Source of the DNA: a bacterium | Lineage (GTDB): Bacteria; UBA10199; JAIBAG01 | Assembly (NCBI GenBank): GCA_019695305.1 | Contig: JAIBAG010000003.1 | Span: 62,001 to 126,000, forward strand | DNA: 64,000 nt | Direction: 5' to 3' | Part shown: positions 49,630-59,226 of the stretch, piece by piece | Numbering within the stretch: position 1 is the first letter of the stretch | Layout of the letters: each line of letters starts with the position of its first letter | Notes under the pieces: generated by a model | What the model was told of the DNA's origin: nothing | Databases searched by the model: none | What the model saw: the letters and a program-made list of their open reading frames with translations, nothing else | Position numbers and translations under genes: made by a program

Positions 49630-51318
49630 ATGGCTGAAGAAAATCAAAAAATTATATTTTCCATGGTGGGGGTATCTAAAACCTATCCACCCAAAAAGCA
49701 GGTTTTAAAAGATATTTATTTGTCATTTTTTTACGGCGCCAAAATTGGCGTATTAGGTTTAAACGGTTCTGGTAAATCGAGCCTCCTCAAAGTGATTGCC
49801 GGGCTCGATAAAGATATTACCGGCGAAGTGACTTTTTCCAAAGGATTCTCCATCGGTTTACTCGAACAAGAACCCCAGCTCGATCCCACCAAAACGGTTC
49901 GTCAAATTGTAGAAGAAGGTTGCGGCGAAGTAGTGGGCCTTCTCAAAGAATTTGAAGCCATTAATGCTAAATTTGCTGAGCCCATGGATGACGATGCGAT
50001 GACTAAACTTCTCGAGCGCCAAGCCGCTGTGCAGGAAAAACTGGAAGCTTCTGGGGGTTGGGAACTGGACACCAAGCTTAATTTGGCCATGGATGCCCTC
50101 CGTTGCCCCCCGGATGATGCACTTATTAAAAATTTATCGGGTGGTGAAAAGCGCCGCGTGGCGCTGTGTCGGCTTTTGTTACAAGAACCGGATGTTCTTT
50201 TGCTGGATGAACCAACCAACCATTTGGATGCCGAATCTGTTTTTTTCCTCGAACGTCATCTCCAACAATATAAGGGTACTGTTATTGCCGTAACCCACGA
50301 TCGCTACTTTTTAGATAATGTGGCGGGCTGGATTTTAGAACTCGATCGCGGGCATGGAATACCCTGGAAAGGTAATTACTCCTCCTGGTTAGAGCAAAAA
50401 GAAACCCGTCTTAAACAAGAAGAAAAGATGGAAAGTAAGCGCCAAAAAACTTTGGCTCGCGAACTGGAGTGGATTAATAAAAGCCCTGAGGCCCGTCGTT
50501 CTAAAAGCAAGGCGCGTATTGCCAATTATGAGCAGATGCTCAAAGAAGATAGTCAAAAGCGGGATGATGAATTGGAAATTTATATCCCACCAGGACCTCG
50601 CTTGGGTCAGCAAGTGATCGAAGCCAAAGGCGTTAGTAAAGCCTATGGCGATAAACTCCTATTTGAAAATCTAAATTTTGCACTCCCTCAGGGCGGTATT
50701 GTGGGTATTATTGGCCCTAACGGTGCCGGTAAAACAACCCTCTTTAAGATGATTATGGGTTTGGAAAAACCGGATAAGGGTACATTTACCGTGGGTGATA
50801 CGGTAAAACTGGCTTATGCCGATCAGAACCGTTTTGATCTTTCGGATAAACGCACGGTGTATGACGTCATCAGTGGTGGGCATGAAAATATAAAGTTAGG
50901 CTCACGCGAGCTTAATTCACGTGCTTACGTGTCGCGTTTTAATTTTTCGGGTACTGATCAACAAAAACCTATTAACGTTCTCTCCGGTGGTGAACGTAAC
51001 CGTGTGCATTTGGCTATTACTCTAAAAGAAGGTGGTAACGTTTTGCTTTTGGATGAACCGACCAACGATTTGGACGTGAACACACTCCAGGCTTTGGAAA
51101 CCGCCCTCGAAAATTTTGCCGGTTGCGCCGTTGTTATTTCGCATGATCGCTGGTTTTTGGATCGCATTGCCACGCACATGTTGGCTTTTGAAGGCGATAG
51201 TCAGGTGGTGTGGTTTGACGGCAATTTTTCGGACTACGAAGCTGATAAGCGTCGGCGTTTGGGTGACGATGCCGATAAGCTCACGCGTATTAAGTATAAG
51301 AAGTTTAAGAAGGAATAA
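49630..51318 (+). CDS. ettA: ABC-F translation factor EttA
   Basis: Ribosome-bound ATPase that gates entry into elongation by energy state. 562 residues, EttA-sized, no membrane domain. Two cassettes: Walker A GLNGSGKSS and GPNGAGKTT; signatures LSGGEKRRVALCRLLL and LSGGERNRVHLAITL; Walker B LLDEPTNHLD and LLDEPTNDLD. YIPPGPRLGQQVIEA between the cassettes is typical of EttA. Divergent from the acyltransferase. Confidence 0.95.
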   Translation: MAEENQKIIFSMVGVSKTYPPKKQVLKDIYLSFFYGAKIGVLGLNGSGKSSLLKVIAGLDKDITGEVTFSKGFSIGLLEQEPQLDPTKTVRQIVEEGCGEVVGLLKEFEAINAKFAEPMDDDAMTKLLERQAAVQEKLEASGGWELDTKLNLAMDALRCPPDDALIKNLSGGEKRRVALCRLLLQEPDVLLLDEPTNHLDAESVFFLERHLQQYKGTVIAVTHDRYFLDNVAGWILELDRGHGIPWKGNYSSWLEQKETRLKQEEKMESKRQKTLARELEWINKSPEARRSKSKARIANYEQMLKEDSQKRDDELEIYIPPGPRLGQQVIEAKGVSKAYGDKLLFENLNFALPQGGIVGIIGPNGAGKTTLFKMIMGLEKPDKGTFTVGDTVKLAYADQNRFDLSDKRTVYDVISGGHENIKLGSRELNSRAYVSRFNFSGTDQQKPINVLSGGERNRVHLAITLKEGGNVLLLDEPTNDLDVNTLQALETALENFAGCAVVISHDRWFLDRIATHMLAFEGDSQVVWFDGNFSDYEADKRRRLGDDADKLTRIKYKKFKKE

Positions 51319-51331
51319 GAAAAAGTGAATG

Positions 51332-51402
51332 GTGGATAGTGGATGGTGAATAGTAGAAGATCTTTTTGTCTTTCCATCCACCATTAACCATCCACTATCC
51401 AC
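51332..51402. repeat. Third palindromic repeat overlapping a start region
   Basis: Arms at 51332-51354 and 51380-51402, 23 bases each with two mismatches, built of GTGGATAGTGGATGGT-type units. The right arm ends just before ATG 51404, so the start codon and any ribosome site sit in a stable hairpin. No other copy was seen in this window. Confidence 0.7.
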
Positions 51403-51403
51403 T

Positions 51404-52723
51404 ATGTTTTCTCTCAAAGAAATCCTTTCTCTCTTTAAACCAACCGACACCCTGGCGGTGCCGCTGGCTAGTGGTCAGCCGTTAGCTCTTTTAGAAGCGC
51501 TTGCCGAGAGAAGTGACTGGGAGCATCTTGAAATTTTTTGCGGACTTTTACTCAATCCTCATCCCATCCTTTTAAATCCCAAAGTATTTATTAAAAGCGG
51601 GTTTTACGGCCCTATTGAACGTTTGATGAATGCGCAGGGGATGCATATGGAATATATCCCTCTGTCATTTACGGGCATTGAGGACTATGCCATTAAAACA
51701 AAGCCGCGTGTTGTAGCGGCGGTTTTATCGCAGCCCGATTCGGAAGGCTTTTGCACGTTTGGAACGCATGGGGCGGCGGTGTATCGTCCTTTTATAGAAG
51801 CTCTGGACGATCCCAAGCGCATAGCCATTGCCGAAATCAATGCCACCATGCCTGTTGTTTACGGTGATTCTCTTCATGGTGACAATAAAGTTCATATATC
51901 CAAACTTAAATATTCTTACGAAGTAAATTATCCGCAGCCGCAAATGAGCACTTTTAGTGTATCGCCCGAAGATGAGGCTATTGCCGAGCATGTTGTTAAA
52001 CTTGTTGAGGAGGGTGATACTCTCCAATTTGGTATTGGTGCTATCCCCAATTTAATTGCCGAAAAGTTAGCGCAGTCGTCAAAAGGTAATTTTGGTATTC
52101 ATTCCGAACTTGTATCGGATGGTTTTTTAAAATTATGTAAGGCCGGTAAAATTACAAATCATTCAAAAGGTATTTTTCCTAATCGTAGTGTTTTTGCTTT
52201 TGCTTTTGGTTCACAAGAACTTTACGATTTTTTAGATGAGCGGAACGGCCACAATAAACGCTCATCTGTTTGTTTGCCGGTATCGGTTGTGAATGAACCC
52301 TATCTCATGGCCCAAAACCAGCATATGGTGAGCATTAATTCGGGCCTCATGATTGATTTTGCAGGGCAGGTGTGCAGTGAGGCGATTGGGCTAAAACAAT
52401 ACAGCGGCGTAGGTGGACAGCTCTCGTTTGTTCAAGGGGCTAATCAGGCGCGCCATGGCAAAAGTATTATTTGTCTTAAATCTACGGCTAATCTGGATGG
52501 AAAACTCATTTCCAATATTTATCCCACGTTGCCACAAGGAAGCCTCATATCTACTCCCCGGCATTACACCCAATATATTGTCACCGAATATGGGGTTGCT
52601 AATTTGTATGGGGTATCGGATGAAAAACGGGCTGAAAAATTGATTGCAATTGCTCACCCAGGGTTTAAAGAAAGCTTAAGGGCAAAATGGGAAAAAATAA
52701 AAATTCAGTATTATAAAAACTAG
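51404..52723 (+). CDS. Acetyl-CoA hydrolase/transferase family protein
   Basis: CoA-transferase family enzyme of 439 residues, related to 4-hydroxybutyrate or acetyl-CoA transferases. Motifs: FGIGAIPNLIAEKL (about 207-220), DFAGQVCSEAIG with the candidate catalytic Glu (about 324), and QYSGVGGQLSFVQGA. The acyl partner cannot be read. The 5' end lies in a palindromic repeat and no ribosome site is visible, so the start could be later. Translation may be limited by the hairpin. Confidence 0.87.
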   Translation: MFSLKEILSLFKPTDTLAVPLASGQPLALLEALAERSDWEHLEIFCGLLLNPHPILLNPKVFIKSGFYGPIERLMNAQGMHMEYIPLSFTGIEDYAIKTKPRVVAAVLSQPDSEGFCTFGTHGAAVYRPFIEALDDPKRIAIAEINATMPVVYGDSLHGDNKVHISKLKYSYEVNYPQPQMSTFSVSPEDEAIAEHVVKLVEEGDTLQFGIGAIPNLIAEKLAQSSKGNFGIHSELVSDGFLKLCKAGKITNHSKGIFPNRSVFAFAFGSQELYDFLDERNGHNKRSSVCLPVSVVNEPYLMAQNQHMVSINSGLMIDFAGQVCSEAIGLKQYSGVGGQLSFVQGANQARHGKSIICLKSTANLDGKLISNIYPTLPQGSLISTPRHYTQYIVTEYGVANLYGVSDEKRAEKLIAIAHPGFKESLRAKWEKIKIQYYKN

Positions 52724-52734
52724 TTTTTCCCATT

Positions 52735-54582
52735 ATGACCAAACTATTCGAAAAAAATAAAAAGCTTTTAGCGCGCTATTACCCTCAACTTTTTAAAAGA
52801 ATAATAGAAGAGATTAATCGTGATGATCTTTTTTCTCTCTTATCTGATTATAAAGAATTATATCAGCCCAACCTTAAAGCTTGTGCCCAACAGTCTATAA
52901 AAGAAGCGAATATCAAAAGACCTAAAATTATTCTTTTGTATGGGAGCGGCCTTGGCGTTTGTTTAACAGAATTATTAAAAAAAATAGAAGGTGAAACGCG
53001 CCATATTTTAGTAATCGAAAAATCACTCTCTCGTTTTTGCGCTTCTTTAGCGCTAATAAATTATGAAAAAATTTTTAAGGATAAGCGCATCCGTTTTTTA
53101 GTGGGGGCCAACGAGAATCTTGATTTTGTTGATTTTTTTATTCCATTAGTACGCTCGTCTGAAAGTGTTTATTTAAAATCGATGGCCGTGGTACTTGATC
53201 CGGTTTTAACTACTGAAGACGAAGAATATTACGAAAGAGTAGCTCAGTCTTTTTATTTGGAGGTTAAACGTAGCAGTTATTATCTTAATGTGCCCCCCGA
53301 AGATACTTACTATGGTTTTCTTAATAGCATTGCTAATTTAAAAGAGTCTCTCACTATACCCTTGTTTGACTCTTTAGTGGGTAAATTTAAAGAGACTCCC
53401 GGTATTTTGGTATCCACGGGGCCTTCTCTTGTTAAAAATTTAAAATGGCTTAAAAAAGTGCAAGATAGAGCTATTATTGCCTGTTGTGATTCTGCTTTAA
53501 AGATATTGTTAAAAAATGGAATTACACCTCACATTGTAGGTTGTTTAGAACGCGTTCCAGAAACACGTCTTTTTTTTGATGATTTACCCAAACTCCCTCA
53601 CACTTATTTTTTAACCTGTCCTATTGTGGCTCCCGATACTTTTAAGGTTTATAAGGGGCCCAAAATGCAGATGATGCGTGGGTTGGCCCAGCTCAATTGG
53701 TTTTTTCCTGAAGCTAAAAATTATTTTACCGGTAATTCGGTAAGTCACATGCTGTACATGGCTCTTTTATGCATGGGGTGCCCTACCGTTTTTTTAACGG
53801 GCCAAGATTTAGCCTACGACCGTTATTCTTCCAAAAGCCATGCTGCCGCCATGCCTAAGCTTATTGAAAATTTTAATGCTAACATGCGTAACGAAGCCAA
53901 AGAGAGAGCTATAAAGGAGGGGAGCGAGTCTTCTTTAATGGTAGAAGGCAATAACGGTGAACCTATTTTAACTGGCTACTGGCTCAATCGTTTTAGAGAA
54001 ATTTTTAACGACATGCTGCGTTCTGCTTCTTCTAAAACATACAATGTGATCCCGGTCGATTACGGCGCAAAGCTTGATTTTGTAGAGCGTCTTAACCCGG
54101 ATGAAGCTTTAAATTATATCCCGCAACATAAAAAAGATATCTCTAAAACCATTAAAAATTATTTGGTGTCGCCCCCATGGAATAAAAAATTAATGAAACA
54201 ACGCGTGCGTGTATCCATTAAATATTTGGAACACTATTTTGAGACAGCTCAAGAAGCCTTGCATAAAATAGAGGTGGTTAGGCAGTATTTGGTATTAAAA
54301 TCGGATGAGGATCCTTGCGCCGTTGCAGATTTTTTTGAGGAATTAAGCTTTTTGTTAAAGTCTATTTGTGTAGATGACGATGGTTTTTATAATACCTTTT
54401 TTGCTTGCCAAATACAGCATGTAAGCAAGCCCTTGGCTTTGCAGGCTCAGGCGGCTCTCAATAGGGTACAAGAGAAGGGGACCGAGAGTTTAGAGAAACT
54501 TAATGCGATGTATTTTTGGTTTAGTACGGTACATTTTTGGTCGTCACGTATGCTGTGGAAAATAAAGCAGGTCCAATTATAG
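52735..54582 (+). CDS. Maf/DUF115-type motility accessory factor
   Basis: A 615-residue protein of the DUF115/Maf family, linked to flagellin glycosylation with nonulosonic acids. Central MptE-like domain: GILVSTGPSLVKNLKWLKKV, CCDSALKILLKNGITPHIVG and FLTGQDLAYDRYSSKSHAAA. The C-terminal 150 residues are helical. It starts 11 bases after the CoA-transferase stop. It is over 25 kb from the flagellar genes here, which is unusual for maf; no nonulosonate genes adjoin it. Confidence 0.86.
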   Translation: MTKLFEKNKKLLARYYPQLFKRIIEEINRDDLFSLLSDYKELYQPNLKACAQQSIKEANIKRPKIILLYGSGLGVCLTELLKKIEGETRHILVIEKSLSRFCASLALINYEKIFKDKRIRFLVGANENLDFVDFFIPLVRSSESVYLKSMAVVLDPVLTTEDEEYYERVAQSFYLEVKRSSYYLNVPPEDTYYGFLNSIANLKESLTIPLFDSLVGKFKETPGILVSTGPSLVKNLKWLKKVQDRAIIACCDSALKILLKNGITPHIVGCLERVPETRLFFDDLPKLPHTYFLTCPIVAPDTFKVYKGPKMQMMRGLAQLNWFFPEAKNYFTGNSVSHMLYMALLCMGCPTVFLTGQDLAYDRYSSKSHAAAMPKLIENFNANMRNEAKERAIKEGSESSLMVEGNNGEPILTGYWLNRFREIFNDMLRSASSKTYNVIPVDYGAKLDFVERLNPDEALNYIPQHKKDISKTIKNYLVSPPWNKKLMKQRVRVSIKYLEHYFETAQEALHKIEVVRQYLVLKSDEDPCAVADFFEELSFLLKSICVDDDGFYNTFFACQIQHVSKPLALQAQAALNRVQEKGTESLEKLNAMYFWFSTVHFWSSRMLWKIKQVQL

Positions 54583-54588
54583 ATGCAA

Positions 54589-54619
54589 AAAAAAGCCCCG
54601 AAATAAACGGGGCTTTTTT
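54589..54619. terminator. Bidirectional terminator
   Basis: AAAAAAGCCCCG (54589-54600), loop AAATAAA, CGGGGCTTTTTT (54608-54619). The A- and T-runs let it serve both the maf gene and the convergent Tat-protein gene. Confidence 0.88.
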
Positions 54620-54643
54620 AAAATCAATTTGCTGTATTAAAGC

Positions 54644-54976
54644 TTAAGGTAAATGATCGAGTAACCATTCACATAGGGCTTCGGGGTCACGAGCCAAGGC
54701 ATTGCGTAAGCGATGTCTTATGGCTGGTGGCAATCCCTGAAACATGGAAGGTGATAAGTCGGTGGCACAATCAGATAACTCATACACAGTATCCTGAAAT
54801 GGACCATAGCCTGTACATTCAGACAGATAGTATGTGTCTATTGCACCGGGTATCGTTGGATTCAATGTATCAGCACATTGATAAGCAAAGGCGTTGATTG
54901 GGCGAGCTACTAAAACTCCAGCTACAAGAGTAGCCGTGTTTTTTAAAAAATCACGGCGAGAATTTTTCTTATCCAT
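54644..54976 (-). CDS. Small Tat-exported protein
   Basis: A 110-residue protein of unknown function. The twin-arginine signal SRRDFLKNTATLVAGVLVA is near-consensus, with export of folded protein and probable cleavage near AFA-YQ. The mature part (about 75 residues) has four Cys (QCAD, SECTG, SDCATD, ALCEW) that could form disulfides or bind a metal. ATG 54976 has a GAGAGA site. It sits alone between a terminator and an intergenic hairpin. Confidence 0.72.
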   Translation of the reverse strand: MDKKNSRRDFLKNTATLVAGVLVARPINAFAYQCADTLNPTIPGAIDTYYLSECTGYGPFQDTVYELSDCATDLSPSMFQGLPPAIRHRLRNALARDPEALCEWLLDHLP

Positions 54977-55075
54977 TTTTTCTCTCTCTAAATTTCCCAT
55001 GCCCGGTTAAAATTAGGATAGAGATAATTGTAAAGATTTAGACCGTAAGGGTCAAGAGGGTAGAATAAAATTTTT

Positions 55076-55097
55076 AATAGGGCTAACCCCTATTTTT
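55076..55097. terminator. Hairpin in HAD/Tat intergenic gap
   Basis: AATAGGG (55076-55082), loop CTAAC, CCCTATT (55088-55094), T-run to 55097. It faces the HAD gene as a weak terminator or leader hairpin. The remaining bases of 54977-55185 show no gene. Confidence 0.4.
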
Positions 55098-55185
55098 ATA
55101 GCTTAAAAATTCTCTTAATTTCACAAAATCCACGCAACAAAATCACCTAAGCTATCGATAAAGGAGGTATCTCTGGGGAGGGACT

Positions 55186-56649
55186 ATGGGCATTTCAATA
55201 AATACATCATTATTAAGTAACGTTTTCATTAATAACCAATCGGCTGAAGCCATAGCAGTTTTGGGTAATAGCAAACTTTTAGAAATAGCTGATATTGAGC
55301 AGTCATTTTTGCTTTCAAACAAGAGCGATGCGGAGGCTATTTTAAATAGAGTGCTTCAAGAGGTAAAAGCCCGTCCTGGCAGTGACTATGCAGTTCGTCT
55401 TGAATTTAATTATTTACCCATAGCTGTGGCTTCTTCTTGTGCGGATGGTTCTGTATTTAATTCCCGTTATCCTCAACAAAGTTGTTTAAGCATTTCGGTT
55501 TCGCCTCATGATTTGCCTGTAGGCAATTGGGAACCCAATAATTATGCCAACATCAGCCAGTGGTTGGATGGTTTAAGTGTGTATGATCCCCAACATCTTT
55601 TATATTTAACCGATTGTGACAACACCTTATGGGCGGGTGATGTTACTGATGACGCTGTTTTTAAGGCTGCTGTAGAAATGGGACTTATTAGTTGGAAAAA
55701 TACGCAGCCGTTTACGGATAGACCACTTCCAAAACCAGACATGACTGTTTTGGAATATTACGATTATCTGGATAGTATAGATCCTTTTTTATCCTATAAT
55801 TTCCCTCTGCAGGCTTTTAGCGGTTTAACATTAAACGATATGAAGAAAGCTTTTGATTATGCGAGCGACCACGGTATGTTGCCGGTACCGTATCGAGAAA
55901 TGCGCAATTTGGTGCATACCTTACAAACTCGGGGCGTTGGCGTGGGTTTTGTATCGGCCTCCAGTTTTCCTCTTGTAGCGCTTATGCTGGAAGAAAGTGG
56001 TTTTACCGATGGCAAAGCCGGTTTTGGAAGTCTTGCCTATGTAGAAGGGGTAGATGGATATGTGATTGACCCTAAAGATCCCAATAAAAAAGAAATTCTT
56101 TTATCCGATTTGGTGCAAGCCAAAGCTCTTACTTCGGCCAGCCAAATGTTTGAAGAATTTGGCAATTATATTTTTACTTTTAGGCCCAGTGAAATTTTAA
56201 ATGGTCGTGAAGGAAAAGAAGTAGGGGCTTTATCTATTGCCCAGCGACATGCCCAGCGTTTGCATTTATCGGCCGATGAAATTTATGCGGCTGGTTTTTC
56301 GGGCGATAATATTGCTCCCTTTGCCGATTTGCCAGGGTTTAGCCCTCGTGCACAAGGCAACGACCAAGGTTTAGTACGGGCATTGCCTTTTGTGACTCAT
56401 CCTTTATGGCTTAATATTTACCGCGGTAAATTGACCCAAACAGGATTAGACTTGAAGAATAAAAAATCTAACTCCGATAATTTTTACGATTTTGTGGATC
56501 AAAACGCTACTTTGCACCAAAATGTATTTGTAGTTAATCAATTGGGTATTGCTCGGGCAGATTTGGCCAATCGAGATCAAGTAGGTTCTTTTGTTCCTCA
56601 AGCTATACCAACAGATGCCACCGATGTTGTTAGTGATGTAGGATTGTAA
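55186..56649 (+). CDS. HAD-superfamily hydrolase
   Basis: A 487-residue HAD-fold phosphatase-like protein. Motif I is YLTDCDNTLWAGDVTDD (about 142-158), motif II VGFVSASSFPLVALML and a late motif with SGDNIAPFADLPGF (about 366-379). The 140-residue N-terminal extension and 90-residue tail are outside the HAD core, and the cap insertion is large. A phosphoserine-phosphatase-like role is possible. AAAGGAGG and GGGGAGGG both lie before ATG 55186. No signal peptide. Confidence 0.8.
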   Translation: MGISINTSLLSNVFINNQSAEAIAVLGNSKLLEIADIEQSFLLSNKSDAEAILNRVLQEVKARPGSDYAVRLEFNYLPIAVASSCADGSVFNSRYPQQSCLSISVSPHDLPVGNWEPNNYANISQWLDGLSVYDPQHLLYLTDCDNTLWAGDVTDDAVFKAAVEMGLISWKNTQPFTDRPLPKPDMTVLEYYDYLDSIDPFLSYNFPLQAFSGLTLNDMKKAFDYASDHGMLPVPYREMRNLVHTLQTRGVGVGFVSASSFPLVALMLEESGFTDGKAGFGSLAYVEGVDGYVIDPKDPNKKEILLSDLVQAKALTSASQMFEEFGNYIFTFRPSEILNGREGKEVGALSIAQRHAQRLHLSADEIYAAGFSGDNIAPFADLPGFSPRAQGNDQGLVRALPFVTHPLWLNIYRGKLTQTGLDLKNKKSNSDNFYDFVDQNATLHQNVFVVNQLGIARADLANRDQVGSFVPQAIPTDATDVVSDVGL

Positions 56650-56683
56650 CCCCCCAATTTCCCAACAAAAAGCTTTACTTTTG

Positions 56684-56718
56684 AGGGTGCTTTATTATAG
56701 AAGCACCCTTCAAATTTT
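56684..56718 (+). terminator. Terminator after the HAD gene
   Basis: AGGGTGCTT (56684-56692), loop, AAGCACCCT (56701-56709), then a T-rich run. It separates HAD from EF-G. Confidence 0.8.
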
Positions 56719-56745
56719 TATTTAAGATATTTAGGAGATTTTCTT

Positions 56746-58845
56746 ATGGCTAATGACATTTCTGTAGTCCGCAACATCGGTATTTCGGCTCACATCGATT
56801 CGGGTAAAACCACATTAACGGAACGTATTCTGTTTTACACCAAAAAGATCCACAAAATCGAGGAAGTACGCGGTAAAAGTGGTGTGGGTGCTACCATGGA
56901 TTTCATGGACCTTGAACGTGAAAAAGGCATCACCATTCAGTCGGCTGCTACCTACGCCGAATGGAAAAAAACAGTTATTAACATTATTGATACCCCCGGC
57001 CACGTGGATTTTACCATCGAAGTGGAACGCGCGCTCCGTGTATTAGACGGTGCTATCCTGGTTCTCTGTTCGGTGTCGGGTGTTCAGTCTCAGTCTATCA
57101 CCGTAGATCGCCAAATGACCCGCTATAACGTTCCTCGTATTGCTTTTGTGAATAAAATGGACCGTGCGGGTGCCGATCCTTTCCGTGTTACTGGCCAGCT
57201 AAGAGAAAAATTGGGCCACAATGCTCACATGATTGTATTGCCCATTGGGGCCGAAGACCGCTTCCAAGGTATTGTTGATTTAGTAGAAATGAAAGCCAAT
57301 TATTATGATGGCGATAACGGTGAAAAAATCCGTATTGAAGAAATTCCTGCCGATCTTTTAGATAAAGCCAAAGAAATGCGCCACGATTTAGTGGGGGCTG
57401 TTTCCGATTTTGATGATCACGTAGCCGAACTCTTTTTAGAGGACAAAGAAGTTTCTGCCGATATTCTCCACAAGGCTATCCGTAAAGCTACCTTAAGCTT
57501 AAAATTTATTCCCGTGATGTGCGGTTCGGCTTACAAAAATAAAGGTGTGCAGCTATTATTAGATGCCGTGGCTCATTACTTGCCTAACCCTGCCGAAGTA
57601 GAAAACGTAGCCTTAGACCAAGATAAAGAAGAAGCTAAAGTAGTTCTCACGGCTGATCCTGCTAAACCCTTTGTAGGCTTGGCATTTAAGCTTGAAGACG
57701 GACGTTTTGGTCAGCTTACCTACATGCGTATTTATCAAGGTACCATCAATAAGGGCGACTTTATTGTGAACAGTACCAATCAGAAGAAAGTAAAAATCCC
57801 GCGCTTAGTACGTATGCATGCCGATGAAATGAACGATATTCAAAGTGCCAGCGCTGGTGACATTGTAGCTATCTTTGGTGTAGATTGCGCCTCGGGCGAT
57901 ACCTTTACCAATGGCGATATCCGTTACACCATGACCTCCATGCACGTACCCAATGCGGTTATTTCGCTTGCGGTAGAACCTAAAGAAAAATCGGCTGCGG
58001 CTAATTTTTCTAAAGCCCTTAACCGTTTTACTCGTGAAGATCCTACTTTCCGCGTGCACCGTGATGAAGAAAGTAACCAAACCATTATTTCGGGTATGGG
58101 TGAATTGCACTTGGAAATTTATATTGAACGCATGAAGCGTGAATATGCCTGCGAAGTGATTGCCGGCAAACCCCAGGTGGCTTATCGCGAAACCATTACG
58201 CAATCTACTCCCTTTGAATATCAGCACAAAAAGCAAACCGGTGGTTCGGGTCAATATGCTAAAATTTTGGGTATTTTTGAACCGCTCCCTGCCGATGCTG
58301 TAAACGATTACGAATTTGTGGATGAAATTGTGGGCGGTAAAATTCCCCGCGAATTTATCCCTTCTTGCGACAAAGGATTCCAAGAACAGCTTAAAAAAGG
58401 TTTGCTCATTGGTTTCCCCGTTGTAGGCTTCCGCGCCATTATTAATGACGGTGCGTACCACGATGTGGATTCGTCCGATTTGGCTTTCCGTCTTTGCGCC
58501 ATGACCGCTATAAGAGAATACTATGCCAAGTGTAAACCGGTAGTGCTGGAGCCCATCATGAAGCTACAAACACAGGCTCCCGAAGAATTTCAGGGTGCAG
58601 TAATTGGCCAGGTTAACCAACGTCGCGGTGTTATTTTGGGAACATCTACCACCAATGCCTATGTGCAGGTAGATGCCGAAGTGCCTTTGTCTGAAATGTT
58701 TGGTTACTCCACCGATTTACGTAGCTCCACCCAGGGTAAGGGCGAGTTTACAATGGAATTCTTAAAGTATGCTCCAGTTCCTCGCCCTGTGCAGGATGAA
58801 TTGGTGAAGAAATACCAAGAGAAGAGAGCTGCTGAAAACAAGTAA
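56746..58845 (+). CDS. fusA: Translation elongation factor G (spd/mitochondrial-EFG1 type)
   Basis: Translocase GTPase of 699 residues. G1 [10 protein letters not shown]3 DTPGHVD, G4 NKMD. The [20 protein letters not shown] stretch and [13 protein letters not shown] resemble the spd/mitochondrial EFG1 branch more than the common bacterial FusA. It stands alone instead of in the str operon with rpsL, rpsG and tuf. Frequent C-ending codons fit high expression. The next gene starts three bases on. Confidence 0.93.
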   Translation: MANDISVVRNIGISAHIDSGKTTLTERILFYTKKIHKIEEVRGKSGVGATMDFMDLEREKGITIQSAATYAEWKKTVINIIDTPGHVDFTIEVERALRVLDGAILVLCSVSGVQSQSITVDRQMTRYNVPRIAFVNKMDRAGADPFRVTGQLREKLGHNAHMIVLPIGAEDRFQGIVDLVEMKANYYDGDNGEKIRIEEIPADLLDKAKEMRHDLVGAVSDFDDHVAELFLEDKEVSADILHKAIRKATLSLKFIPVMCGSAYKNKGVQLLLDAVAHYLPNPAEVENVALDQDKEEAKVVLTADPAKPFVGLAFKLEDGRFGQLTYMRIYQGTINKGDFIVNSTNQKKVKIPRLVRMHADEMNDIQSASAGDIVAIFGVDCASGDTFTNGDIRYTMTSMHVPNAVISLAVEPKEKSAAANFSKALNRFTREDPTFRVHRDEESNQTIISGMGELHLEIYIERMKREYACEVIAGKPQVAYRETITQSTPFEYQHKKQTGGSGQYAKILGIFEPLPADAVNDYEFVDEIVGGKIPREFIPSCDKGFQEQLKKGLLIGFPVVGFRAIINDGAYHDVDSSDLAFRLCAMTAIREYYAKCKPVVLEPIMKLQTQAPEEFQGAVIGQVNQRRGVILGTSTTNAYVQVDAEVPLSEMFGYSTDLRSSTQGKGEFTMEFLKYAPVPRPVQDELVKKYQEKRAAENK

Positions 58846-58848
58846 AAC

Positions 58849-59223
58849 ATGCTTCAACTATTACTTACAGAATTAGACTCTATCAAATTGAAATTTCAGG
58901 ATAATGTTGCCTGTTATTGGGATTTGAAGAAGAAGCTCGACTGGGCCAAAAAGGAGAGTGGAGAATGCAGCTTTTTAAGCCGTCGTCTTCATACTCGCTT
59001 TTTGGAAACCGAAGAAGAATTTGAAGTGTTATTAAATGAGCTTAACGAGCTTGTTCAACAGCATTTACACAATAGTCATTTGCTGCCGTTATCGAGTTTG
59101 GATGATGTGCAGGATGCCTTAAAGCTGCGCCGTAAAATCCGCTATTTGCGCAATGCCTATGCGCACAATAATCCTGTTATTGAAGATACTCTTAAAAAAT
59201 TAACCCGCGCTTTACCACGTTAA
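58849..59223 (+). CDS. Small helical protein coupled to EF-G
   Basis: A 124-residue alpha-helical, basic protein with no recognised family. Segments LLTELDSIKLKFQDNVACYW and ALKLRRKIRYLRNAYAHNNP are amphipathic. It starts three bases after the EF-G stop, so it is probably cotranslated, and ends three bases before the convergent efp stop. No function can be given. Confidence 0.6.
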   Translation: MLQLLLTELDSIKLKFQDNVACYWDLKKKLDWAKKESGECSFLSRRLHTRFLETEEEFEVLLNELNELVQQHLHNSHLLPLSSLDDVQDALKLRRKIRYLRNAYAHNNPVIEDTLKKLTRALPR

Positions 59224-59226
59224 AAA

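Noticed and set aside
51022-51450. Antisense gene reading through the palindrome into EttA
   Set aside because: Made of the repeat and EttA shadow, with no domain or start signal.
57805-58461. A 218-residue reading frame antisense to EF-G
   Set aside because: It lies wholly inside a well-conserved gene, has no ribosome site and no recognisable domain; shadow of the codon pattern.
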